Part shown: one piece after another, positions 31,436-43,388 of the stretch
Position numbering within the stretch: position 1 is the first letter of the stretch
Layout: every line of letters starts with the position of its first letter
Assembly (NCBI GenBank): GCA_013433145.1
Contig: CM024190.1
Coordinates: 4,402,001 to 4,466,000 of the forward strand
Direction of reading: 5' to 3'
DNA length: 64,000 nt
Origin: Ascaris suum
Lineage: Eukaryota > Nematoda > Chromadorea > Rhabditida > Ascarididae
The notes under the pieces: generated by a model
What the model was told of the DNA's origin: nothing
Database searches by the model: none
What the model saw: only the letters and a program-made list of their open reading frames with translations
Program-made: the position numbers and the translations under genes

Positions 31436-34400
31436 CTATATGTAGAGCGAGCCATCAGCTGGACCGACGTATCCGACTGCGATGAGTACCACATCGATGA
31501 GTGTCCATAAACCAAGCCCTCCGAAACTGAACAACTTGCCGATAGCGCTCTTCCACATGCCCAAGTAGAAACGATCGGCTCCGAAACCGCCAAGTGTTAC
31601 CGATAAGAACAACGCTTTCCACCAGCTGTACCCTGACGACCAGTTGCATCTATCAACAAAAAGCATACTGATGGTTGCACATCAAACTATTTATATGTAT
31701 TAAGAAAAGGAGAAGGGGATGATTTGCAAAGAAGCAAGCGCTGCAATATATTATGCTACTATATTATACAAGCAAAGCCTCATTTCTTCATCTCAACTAA
31801 AATACCCAAGAAGTAACACTCACAGCACAGTAAAACAGTATGTACATAATGTCAGTCTGCCATAATTTTAAAAAACTTCAAAATGCGTGCACAAGTATAT
31901 GTTAAGCAATTTAAACATGACTGATAATCGGTAGTTCGAGGTGGTGAAATTCCAAAGAAACTTATAATGGTCTGGTTAGCAGAGGACGAAGAAATTTGCA
32001 CAACGAATCTATGAGAAAGGCCTACAAAGGTAAATACACGTACTTCTGAATATGCTATGCGACCCGACCAATTATCCACCACTGAAGGAAGGTACTTAGC
32101 TGCCTTTAGTGTGGGCGAACGAGCAATGATCTCCTCCCTCAACGGTGCACTAACAATCCTCATTCATATTTGCACATAAAAAATCCCCGTTGCTTTCAAC
32201 CGCACCTAGGCAATATTAAAACTCTCCATGTATCCAATGAAGGATTATTTGCAATACTTCATAGTGCTTCCGTGATCGAAGTCTATCTTCGCTCAAAAGG
32301 GCTATTCGCACCAATCTGATGATCACTCACATATCATCCGCACATTCGTTGGCGAGGGTAAAAGATGAACACAGTTTCTATATTTCTGCCATCATTTCTT
32401 TATCAAACACCTCACTTTTCATCAGATATCTTTCCCCTCCATTCACTTTGGTACTATCCTTCGTTACATTATTCACCAAGCTCAACTGCTAAAAAACTTC
32501 CCCTGCAGTAAAATCTATATATAATTCACAATGTGTCACTTATATTTCGATAACAGTATTGCAGAATTGCACAATCGAAGGAAGGAAGTGATCATAAGAG
32601 AGCCATGGCGACCAATATCAAAACTGTTAAAATTTTAACAGCATATTCATAAAGAGATAGTGGCTAGACCTTTTGCAGTGGCGATTACTTCTGCAAGTAT
32701 AGTAACCAACCAAATGGGTGAACTAATCTAACCTGACCAAAACTAACAATAAAATCAAACAGCGCACATGTGCAAAACAGCGGCGGAAATGTCGCCGGAA
32801 AGAGCTTTCTTTCATATAGGACCTGAAAAGAGACTGACCTCACATTCTTGAAAAAGACACGTCGACCTTTGCAAACGACAGCCTGATGGACGCGGCAAGC
32901 TGTTCGGAACAACCGCACCGAGGAAGTACTGCAGTTGCGTACCTAAGATTTAAGAAGTCTGTTCTGCCACCAATATTAGATCATCGTACCTCATACGTTT
33001 AAAGATATTCTTACGGTCTTCATTCACCTCACGCCTTCTTTATTCAACCTCCCTATAAACAAACCGAACTTTGAAGTGAGTTGACGACTGTTCTTTTACA
33101 AAGCAAGTAAAAAATAAAGCTCAAAAAAGCAGGTAAGAGATCGGTCCATTCAACGAATCGCACAATATAGTTGCCTTGCACAGGACTTCGACGACCTTCC
33201 CTTTTTAATAAGCGCGTTTTTTTGAAGTAAAATAATGAAAAGAAAAATACATTTCTGCAGAAAGCAGACCTATAAAGCCGCAACTGAAACTGCTCGAGGA
33301 AGGTCAGGTGGAGTAGAAAGTTGGAAATTTTTAATACCAATAATCGCGAATCCGATGTTACGACTTATAAAAAAGCAAGATGAAGTGCATCTGGAGAAAT
33401 CAATTCCAAAGAGTATGATACCAGTTAGGTTTCCAAATGCAGGCCCATCCAGTATCCTCTCAGCACTGACCATATCGAATCTCATTCACACTACCCTTCA
33501 GCCCAAACAAAATCACCAACTCGGACTCTACTATGGCGAAAAATCCTTTAAGCTTTTCGACTTTTATTTTTATTTTTATTTTATTTTATTTTATTTTTGC
33601 AAAAGGAAGGAGCAGAATGAGTCTTTTCTGACATAACGTCACTGACATCACATTATGCCCAGGGCATGCAACGTGCCATCCCCTTCGCACTTTTTCCTCA
33701 CTCATAAAAGGAACGCTTGAACATACGGGAGTGCAGTCATAATCAGCTGGCTCAAGCTGCCAACAGTATCGACAGTCGACCTCTTTCCTGACCGAAAACT
33801 GCCTCGCACAAATGCGCTTTGTCGAGCAGTTAAGGGTGATCGTTGAACCGTATTCACAATCAGGGAACGTACATTCTAAACAAGAGCCAAAAGACGCACA
33901 ATCCACCTTATTGCAGCTGAAAAATGAACAGTACTCCATAAACAAGCAATTAATGCAAAATTAAGACCGTTCATTCCAATTTAACTGGGAAGACTTTCCA
34001 GAATAAAAAAACAATGATAATAATTTCATAGCAAATAAATGGCGCTCTTTCAGAGAACCTCTTAAAATCTCTCTACTAATCAGGTAAAGCGGTTCGGTTT
34101 GGTCACATTTTGTCCAGCCAACAGATGCACTATTGCATTTCCGTTCGCAGTCATTTATGTCACTGTTGCGATATGAAGCAATTATGCCACGAATAATTTT
34201 CCAGCATATCCCAACATAAACAATTTTTGGCGATAAAGAAGATACAACTAGCCACTCGAGTGAATTCAAACTGCTGCCAGTGCGAAAAATTGCCATATCG
34301 CATTTATGCAAATCACAGCAGGTTTTTTAATTTTTATTTTCGCATAACTATCAAGCTAAACAACGATCACTGCAAACCGTCTTCAGATGCCGCCTTACAC

Positions 34401-34814
34401 CCCTATCTCATGAAACTACACTCGCCCGAGTGTTAGAGTTACTTGATCTGGAGCAGGACACGATAACCAAACTGCGTGCCCGATTGCGAGACCGAATGTG
34501 CAATTAAATTACGCTTGAGCACGTGACAGACTCCTTTTCTGATGAACTCTTCCCTGAAGAAAGACCGAGTTTTGCCTGGATTAATTTTTTTTTTTTTTTT
34601 GGAATCAAAGAATGCGTTAAAAACCATTGATTGCCATGATGGAAGCGGCATTAAAACAACTGCGATAGAGAATTACCAAGAACGACTCAAAACAAACTTA
34701 CAATGAAATATCGTCGCTCGGCGGCCTTTCATCCGACTTCTCCATATTTCCCACTGAAATCTTCACAAGCATCGACAACGCCAACAACACGCTTCCCACT
34801 ATGTCCATCCTCAT
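31436..34814 (-). CDS. TM2D3: TM2 domain-containing protein 3 (almondex) homologue
   Basis: Four minus-strand exons: 34814-34702, 33916-33702, 32899-32839 and 31649-31436. All phases join to give 200 aa. The N-terminus has a hydrophobic signal sequence (GSVLLALSMLVK). Exon 2 is Cys-rich and extracellular (FPDCEYGS, DCRYCWQLEP), matching the conserved TM2D3 ectodomain. Exon 4 carries the TM2 domain: helix, the DRF-containing turn GGFGADRFYLG, second helix, then the TM2D3-type end VGYVGPADGSLYI. In flies almondex supports Notch signalling; in humans TM2D3 is linked to neurodegeneration. The protein is shorter than the human one (about 247 aa), mainly at the N-terminus. The exon 3 acceptor (GAACAG) is the least certain junction; the alternative CTGCAG at 32929 breaks the reading frame. 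A good acceptor, TTTCTTCAG, lies 10 bases before the ATG. Confidence 0.9.
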
Positions 34815-34824
34815 AAAGTCATCA

Positions 34825-34835
34825 CTGAAGAAATT
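34825..34835 (-). promoter_or_regulatory. Orphan 3' splice site before TM2D3 start
   Basis: On the minus strand AATTTCTTCAG ends at 34825, ten bases before the ATG at 34814, with no upstream donor needed for coding sequence. This is the layout expected for addition of a nematode spliced leader; a 5'-untranslated intron is the alternative. Confidence 0.5.
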
Positions 34836-35981
34836 ATTTACTGATGCGAATGTGTTTTAAATATTTCAAAGAAAACTTCCTGGGCATCTTTTTCTGGATC
34901 TATGTTGCTTTTATCTATTTGCGAACAGACGGAAATATTTACGCGTAAAATGAGGAAAGCTTCCCGACCATCAAACATAAATACGTCCCTTAGGTCGGGG
35001 AAGCACTCTCCTCAGTGCAGAGCTCCAACGCCGACAGACCTTTACATTAAGCAATTGTAGGCAAGAAAATAACTCCAATCAAAGTCACCTTGCTCCCTCA
35101 CAGAAGAATATTGCTGCAGTAAATGACAACCTGCGCTTTTAAGCATCATTATTTAGTGGCTAATACCTCATCGTCCCCTTTCTCGAATCTCGAAAGGATT
35201 GACATTTTGCCCTCTCCTCCCCTCGCTATCCCAGAATGGCTGGCCACTTTGCTGGTTAGCTTCTACTAATCCAGTTATGATCCATACATCCCTGCAAACA
35301 GCAGTTGCAGTACTGCAGTGAGATTCATACGATAATATAAAACTTTTACGAAACTCGTAGATCCAAACAAGAAGAGAAACACATCGATGTAACTCATAGG
35401 TTGATCAGTGAATAATGAAGACAGATCGCCAGCTGCAGATGATTTTCAGCTTCAAGGATGGTTTTACCTTTTTGAAAAAACGAATGCCATCAGCAGTGCA
35501 ATTGGACCAAACAACAATTAACCGACGGTACTTTAGAAGTGATTCTACAACACTCCACCAAACAAAATTAATTAGAGACCACTCAATAGCCGTTTATTAT
35601 CTCAAACATCGGAAAACAAGTGAGACGACGACTTACGTTACATCGACGAACATAAACGATATGTTTTCCAAAGCTAAAAAGTGAATGAATATGGACCGCG
35701 GGTACTAATAATAAATCTTGAAGTTTACGCACCACATTAAAAAAACTCTTTTTGAGCGCTTCCTGGAAAAACAAACTGCTAACCAAACTTCACTTTATTC
35801 TCCGTTTGGCCTCAAATCCTCCGTAATGTAGATGAGCTTGCTATAAAAATAAACACAGCTGAGTTTTAGTGCTATATTCAACAATAACCGTTTAAAGAAT
35901 CACAGGCAAACTGTTTTGAGCGATGAACAACACCTCGACAAATGAATAGCAGTCAGCATTAAAAGAGTCAACTTGTGAAAG

Positions 35982-35983
<2 letters not shown>
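34836..35983. other. Spacer between MEK5-like and TM2D3-like genes
   Basis: No exon recognised. The 89-codon plus-strand frame at 35415-35684 has no ATG-proximal features or motif of a known family. The region precedes the AT repeat and separates two genes on the same strand. Confidence 0.5.

Positions 35984-36068
<85 letters not shown>
35984..36068. repeat. (AT)n microsatellite, about 42 units
   Basis: About 85 bp of uninterrupted AT alternation, starting roughly 150 bp downstream of the MEK5-like stop codon, so it may fall in that gene's 3' untranslated region or terminator area. Confidence 0.97.
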
Positions 36069-36070
<2 letters not shown>

Positions 36071-36221
36071 ATACTAGCTCGTTACAGTCATTAAATTAAA
36101 TATCTGAAGTTAAGCGAAACGAAAAAAGCAAAAATCGGATAAGAAACAAACAACTTCAGCACACAATGTTATCATCACAGCGTTCACAACAAAATGCAAC
36201 CCAAAAGACTAAAGCAAATGA

Positions 36222-39200
36222 TCACAAAAGCAGACATTTGTGACGGACGAATTCTGCAACCGCCGTGCAATCGATCGGACTGTGCATCTTCACGTATGCG
36301 CACTCCAGCAATGTCTGTGGTGACCACCTCTTCCGTTCATCCACAATAACACTAAAATATGGCCTTGCTCAACAAATCTCCATTCAGTAGCCATCTCGTT
36401 GACTGTCAACCAACCGCTGCGCAAGGTCGCAATCACACTAAACCTTCCAAAAAATGCGTCTCCTTCCTCCATCTACCAGGTAACTGCAATGTTTCAATAC
36501 TGCATTCCAATTTTCGCTATCAACGATCCCTTATCAAGGAAAATGAATGAAGTTTCGATGCAATGAAGTATAAACAAAAGGATTCAAGAGTGACAAAGAA
36601 ATGACTGACCAATTCAAGACAAGCTCGCAGAAATGTGCACACAATTGTGCTTTTTTAAGCTGGTGCGACACATCAACGTTTCCACTGGCCACCCTCTGAA
36701 CGGCGACCGATAAACCTTCATCGTGTTCGGCTAATGGAAACTTGCCCACTGCCATCTCACATAACGAAACGCCTACACTCCATATATCCGAACAAATCCT
36801 GCAGTAGACATTTCTTTGCCAATATATTACTTCATGGAGTCGACTCTGTAAATTTGCTGTACACTGATATTTGCGCCCTAAAAATTATCCTTCCATCACG
36901 CGATTTCTTGCTATCTTGTATAAATAATCACTCAATCAACACAGTTTAAAGTAAAAGAAAAATTTGAGGCCATACTACTTATATATCCCATTGATATTAT
37001 CACTGTCTACAGCTGTGCGTGAAAAATGCACAAGTTTATAAGACAATAAAGAATGCATATGCTCATTAGTTAGAGTAATAATAAGGGTAACAGTTAATGG
37101 TTGTAATGATTTAACAGCAATGACAAAGACAATATAATAAAAGCATTAGCAATAATGACAATATCAACAAAATATTAGTGATAAAAATAATAATAACAGT
37201 AACGATAATAAAAGCAATAACGATAGTAGAAGTGGTAACAACGAGAAAAATGTTCAAACCTGTACGGTCCTCCGAACAACCTTTCAGGTGCCATGTATGC
37301 GTTTGTGCCAACAAAACTGCGTGCGACTGACTGGTCGAGCTGCTTCGAAACACCAAAATCCGAGAGCTTAACGTTTCCTTGCGAATTCACCAAAAAATTA
37401 CTCGGCTTTATATCTGAAAAAAATCCCACTGAACGTTACTCAGCAATGTCAGCAATGAGCAAAAAAAGAAAAATAGACAGGCACAGCGAGGAGCTGCTCC
37501 GAAAAGCGGCGAATAACCACCTAGGTGGGCCGCAAACAATAAACACGGCAAAAATCTCAGAGGGATTAAGAATGCCAACTATTAGGGTCAATTCTGCAGG
37601 ACCATTCACTTCTAAACATTGCAGAAAACATACTGTCCAATATCACAGCACTCTTGATTCTCCGTCTAAGAGCTATGCTTAACTGTGCGATTAACCAATA
37701 CAAGGGCATTCCTACTTACGAGCGGAATTCCCTCCACGTAACCGTTCGTAAGGTGATCGGAGACCTGAACATATCTTGAAACCGTTCACTGATTATCTAT
37801 GTTCCGCGCTTGCAGACGTATATTTGTGAATGTTTGTACAAAGAACTTCACTAAATGAAACAAATGCATTTATTTACGCTATGAGTCATACATGGGCAGA
37901 ACAGGTTCATCGTGCTCAAAAAGATACCTACTGCTGCTATACCTCTACTTGGTCGTGCCCACATCTATGAATGTCTGTTAATTGAACGGAGTTACACCAG
38001 TGCTTCATTCTCGCCGTCAGTATGGTTGCAATTTTGATGAAATCAATGCATTTCAAAGGGGAAGATTAAAACATACCTCGATGCATCACTTTTTTCGACC
38101 ATAAGAACGACAGCCCATTTATTACCGAAACGGTCACCGGACCGAGCACATTATTTGGCAGTTTGCCATACCTATCGAGCGAACCGCCATCCATAAATTC
38201 CATGCAGAGGCATAGCTCACCGTCTAGTAACATAGCGCCAAAGAAGTTCACTATAAATGGACTCGAAGAGCACTACACAAAACAAAATGAACAAAAATCA
38301 TAAAAGCGGGGGTCGACTCACCTCTGCAAACGACGCCTGTTGCTCAAAACGAATGTTCACAACACATGCATATGTTAGCAAGCATTCGATGGCATTTATA
38401 TATGCAAATATTATCTCAAGCACGAAATGATAAGAACTACACAACTATGAAACGCATCTTCAATGGGTAATAAAGCTAACTAATGCATACTGCGAATAAC
38501 AATTCATAAAACGACACAAAATTTGTCAAGAGGAATAGAAGCTCGCAACAGATTTGGATGCTGTCAATAAATTCAGCTCTTTTTCCTTCAATTTCAACGC
38601 GCAGCAAATCGGTGAGAGGAAAAAGCTGGTACTATAGTAAAAACTTCGCTAGTTTATTGGCTTATGGCGAAACAATCGATAGTACTAAATGGGATTCATT
38701 ATCGAATGACTGTTTCGACCAAGATGCAAGGAGTCCGCAAGAAATTTTTCGACCTATGAATATTTTATCAACTTATGAAGATACAATAAGGTTTCACGAG
38801 TTCGCGTTTGCACAATTTATGAAAACCTTTTACGATAACGAGCTGCTTGTACAGCACGCAAGTATGCATCTCTGCGGACATCTATGTCCACCTTTTGGTG
38901 CGCAATAGCTTAAAGTGAATCGATAAGTTTACATCTTCTACATCCTTCCTGCTATTAAGATCACGAAACTATGCGCCTCTGCAAAGAGATTTCATTCAAA
39001 GTTAAAGCAATGAAAGTCTAGACATCCGCCTATGAATATGAGTGAGAGCGAAGCCGACCCCCGAAGTAAAAAGTACCGTTCGAAGGATGTTCGTTTCTCT
39101 TAGCACTTCGCACATCGCCTCCGCACTACCATCAATCATTATACATTTCACTGCGATTATTTCATCCCGCTCAACATATACACTTCTGCAAATAACTCTT

Positions 39201-40914
39201 TTCAATTGAACGCTTAATGGAATACCTTCAATAGTTGCCTAGAAGAAAAGCAACAAACTAAGAACATAGGAGAATGTTGGACATTTCATTTAACGAATAT
39301 TTTTCAGCAAAACCTCAAAAAATATTTGAAGAACTGAAATCTAAACAAGAACAACCATCCTACGCAATATTCATTCGCACATATAAGACTCCCGCATGAA
39401 CAAGGTTGGCTGTTCGCCTAATGACCATTAAGCAGCATTACTCCCTCCCCCCCCCCCCCCCCCAAAAAAAAAGCCCAGAAAAACTCTCACCGACGGATGC
39501 AGAAATGAAAACACCTTATGCATTCTCTAAAATGGAGGAAAATTCCAAATATGAGAAATCATCTAACACCGAGTGTTAGAAGGGAATTACAACTTTGCAA
39601 CAAACGTCTTCCACAACATGACATTATCAGTTGTCAAAAATATATTAGTTTATAGGGTGCCAGTATTATACTCTCAATAGGTTTGTAAGGAAGCATACTT
39701 GTAAACAGTTCCTGAGCGACCTGAGGATACCACTGAGAGGCGTCTGATCGACTCGGGCATCATATGCGCCGCATTCGGTTCAAGCCAGGGAACAACATCA
39801 GAAGATGCGTTTTCTTCTGGAAACAAGCAACCGTTAGAAAATATTTGTAAGACGAACAATAAAAACACTGAAATAAACGACGCAAAAGAGAAAGGCAGTA
39901 GATTCAAAAAAAAAACGAACAAAGTGACTCCATTTCAGCAAGTTTCATCTTCATCTTCGCACATTTCGACTTCAACTCTATCAGTATATTAAATCTGATG
40001 GATTCAGCTCATGTGTAAATGCGTCGAATGCTGGTGATATTGGCGTCAAAAATGTCACATAAACGAGCACCTCGAAATTATTAAAATATGCAATAAATTA
40101 AGAAATCGCTCTGAAGGAAAAAATTGTATAAAAAGTGGGCGACTCATGAAAGCAACGAAGCTGCAACGATGACGAACTAACTAACTGATGTAAATACGCA
40201 ACGGCAAAGTAGGATCGTGGGATGCAAGCATCGTGGCCAATTCGGCATCCGTTCGAACAGCTACGAGATCGCCTTCATCGTCAACATCTAAATTTGCACC
40301 GAATCATTAAAGAAGTCGATGGAAACCAATCCATCAACTGTTCAATTCGTTCTTTTCGAAAAATACGGCACTTAAATGTATCAATGTATTCATGTGCCGA
40401 TTCAACCATTGCCTAGCATAGGCAATCATGCAACAACTCGTTTATACAATCTCTAATTTTATGCTATCGAGTTCTCTCTCTCTCCTCCCCTCCCCCAGCA
40501 ATTTCGTACCGATAAGCTACAGCTATAAGTGAACACTTATCCATCGCAACAACTTTGAACTGCACGACTCGTTCCAATATTCCTTAATCAAAGCATTCGA
40601 GAGGGAGAAGGGGAGCGAATTGAAAGGGGGAGAGAAGAAAACAAATGGACAATATTAACTGAATCCAAATTAAGATGCAAGTAAATAAAATCAATGGTCG
40701 TTGCTTATTAGGATGAATGCCACTTAACCAAGACTTAAATGCATAAAAAATAATCGAAAGCTCTTGCGACACACAACTCACACTGGAAGCAATCGTACTG
40801 CTGCGATGGACATACTGTGGCCAAGAATGTATCGAAGAACAATAAAGCCACATCGTCGACGTCGACTTTTTGTTGTTGGCCCAGCTCATCGCATACCAAT
40901 ACCTCGAGCACCAT
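36222..40914 (-). CDS. MAP2K5: MAP kinase kinase 5 (MEK5) homologue with PB1 domain
   Basis: Eight minus-strand exons: 40914-40782, 40287-40186, 39816-39699, 39185-39077, 38272-38077, 37413-37260, 36798-36610 and 36351-36222. All phases join into 376 aa plus stop. Residues 1-78 form a PB1 domain with the acidic OPCA-type segment [17 protein letters not shown], the part that in MEK5 docks MEKK2/3 and ERK5. The kinase domain follows: glycine loop [10 protein letters not shown] (105-118; the first Gly is Ser), AVK lysine 131, HRD 218-220, DFG 238-240, and GTNAYMAPE 255-263. The activation loop is SVARS, with phospho-acceptors Ser248 and Ser252; the second is Thr in human MEK5. The C-lobe ends [28 protein letters not shown] and the PB1 domain distinguish MEK5 from other MKKs. 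Expected role: dual-specificity activation of an ERK5-type MAP kinase in the cytoplasm. Length is shorter than human (448 aa), mostly from the PB1-kinase linker. Confidence 0.95.
39447..39472. repeat. Poly-C then poly-A run
   Basis: Seventeen C are followed directly by nine A, within the intron between MEK5 exons 3 and 4. Such a run is prone to slippage and to sequencing error; on the transcribed strand it is a T run followed by a G run. Confidence 0.95.
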
Positions 40915-40965
40915 AGTGCATCCTTTAAACAGTTACCGCTCACCAACGTTACGGCGAAACTCTTT

Positions 40966-40976
40966 CTGAAATGAAA
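40966..40976 (-). promoter_or_regulatory. Orphan 3' splice site before MEK5 start
   Basis: TTTCATTTCAG on the minus strand ends at 40966, 51 bases upstream of the MEK5 ATG at 40914. No in-frame coding lies upstream. This fits a spliced-leader acceptor or a 5'-untranslated intron. Confidence 0.5.
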
Positions 40977-43388
40977 TAATACTAGTTCAAGTCCTACTGT
41001 ACAAATAATTTCCACTTCTTGCCACTCTCATAGCTTGCCCATAATATATAACTCACGATCAATTTCATCGATTCAGATGCAGCAAACATCGATCTTCCTC
41101 CTTTTCCACGCGTAGAGGGAATGAAGTAAAACGTTAGAAGTACCAATTTTAAAACAAAGCAAGAGAGGTAACCTTCAAATATTTCAAGAAAAATTAGGCC
41201 ACCTCGAGAAGGGAATATATCTGTTCCATCTCTCGTTCGAGCTATCAGACAAAAGGTATAAATGGGATGTACTAGAGTCAACGCCTCACATGCCCCTCCA
41301 TATCCATGTCGTAACTAACCCCCTCCCTTTGCCTTCATCTGCTGAAACCGATACTCCCACAAACAAACATTAAGCACATTAAACAACTGTAAAACACCTC
41401 AACAAGGCCCAAAAATTTCGGAGAGTTAATCTATATAAACTGGTTGTGCTCATATTCTGCATTATCCGAATAAACTCCGTCCAGCGCCAACGCTGAGAAC
41501 GACCAAACAAGCGACGCATTTGCGTCAACGGCCGGAAACAGACGGATTTCCGACACTAAGCGCTACCTCCGTTCCAGCTAACTTCAAAGTGCTCGAATAT
41601 CTCCAAGTCATCTTCTGCTTCCTTTCTTCATATCCATCACTAAACATGAAGCATAATTACAGAAACAATGAAGGCCCCATTGCGGTTATTCCGAGGTTGA
41701 ACAAAGCAAAAAAAGTAACAATAAAAATTTTTATCGCCTGATAATACCCAACACGAATAAATTAACCACACTGACCAGATCCACCACCCAAAAATTTCTC
41801 AAAATCAATACCAAAACCGAAGAAACAAACATTTTTTGCCTTTAAACTTGCCAACTACTATTTGAAGTGTAAGGGGTAAAAGAAAGAACATTTAATCCCA
41901 CGTTGTGATACCGATTACGGCTGTGAATCGGGCAGTGTGAAATGGCCGATAGCCCCAACAAGATTATCAACTCGGCCAACTAAAGAACACCAACAAATGA
42001 CACAAAACAAATATCCGAACATCCCAATACTCTTCACCAAAAGAGAGCATCAAACGACGGTTATACGCTTTCGTTTGTGAAACAAAGAAACTTTCAACGA
42101 ACTCCTTATTTATACAGACGCACATAAATAAGAGTTTAAAAAACATATTGTTGCTATACTATTAAAGGAAAGGTGCCATCACTACATTAAACAAACAATT
42201 AATCCATTACCACTTCATCGCATATCAATTTCCACATTTCACTTTCACAACTAATAATCAAACGAAACCATTGCTTCTCTCAATTTACGTTGCTAAATAC
42301 AGAACAAGGGAAGACCTTAGAATATGCATTAGATCGAAATGGCGATTGGGACTTCCGAATCGCGTCATCTAAACGAAACCGATGAAGCAAACTCTAAACG
42401 AGCACTTAGCCTACTCCAATTCTATCCTTTCGTGTAATAAATAGTTCCCTCGAATAAACAAATAATTCAGCGAAACTGAATTTATCAAGAAGTTTATCTT
42501 CCTAAAATCCCTTTAAAAAACATCACACTGATGAACAATCAATAGCGCCTTTTATCCCATTAGTGATAAAAAAGAATGAAAATTTTCACATATTACCCAC
42601 ACTTTTCCGATATGTTTACAACAAAATACTGACCATAACAAAAACTTTCAAAAATGATTACGTCGTCAGGAGAGAGGGAGACATGTGGGAACAAATTCAA
42701 GAAACGCTCTTCAAGTAAACAGATAAGCAGTGCACTTTGATAACGATAAATATTCCAATACAACTAGAGGGACAAAGATTATGACTAGCCACACATGTGG
42801 AATAATGCGCCAAAAGAAAAACGGCCTTTCAAACGAACTTTTATGACGAATGAACGATCATCAACAGAGCAATCCAATCAGGTGAATATTAAAAGAGAGC
42901 AATAAGAAGAACAAAAACCAACCCAAGTTGTGATCTCATATGAAATGCTGAGATACGGAAGCAATGATATAAAATTCTTGCGAGGACAATGCAGCACTGG
43001 ATGTAGGATCCACAAAGAATCTTGCAAGATAAGAAACCGATGCTTGGTCACAGAAGCAATAGGTGCAACACAAAGAAACACACACAACGAAACAGCAATT
43101 TAAAGCAAACCTCAACTTGGCGCCATGCCAACCAGAAAGACTATGTTGCTGCACCCTTTTGGTTTCACGGCTCACAATCACCGATGTAAACAAAGGCCCC
43201 TTTTCCTAGGAAACCCTTCCTTCCTTTGGTAGCAAGTTTTTGCGCATTCAGTTTATATAATAAAGCACGATAAGAAAGACAAGTGCAAAATTCGAAGTTT
43301 CCATCAAATAGAGAAGAATCTGATGGAGAGAGCAAATTAAGGGAAGGAAGAGTTAGAAAGGTAGCCGCACCACGAAGCACGAAAGGAG
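40977..43388. other. Spacer between ERp44 and MEK5-like genes
   Basis: AT-rich sequence with short frames and no motif. It should contain the 3' untranslated end of ERp44 and the MEK5 promoter. A pyrimidine-rich run of CT and C lies at 40474-40497. Confidence 0.55.

Noticed and set aside
32839..32928. Longer TM2D3 exon 3 starting after CTGCAG at 32929
   Set aside because: The reading frame from exon 2 (ending at GTGAGG) does not join it; the start at 32899 does, giving a complete frame.
36290..36472. 60-codon minus frame near the MEK5 3' end
   Set aside because: The kinase C-terminus continues in another frame of the same strand from 36351, joined in phase to exon 7 at 36610, and aligns with the MKK C-lobe.
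37107..37356. Minus frame rich in Ile/Leu/Thr after MEK5 exon 6
   Set aside because: It is an intron of AT-rich ATT/ATC repeats; the donor at 37259 ends the exon.
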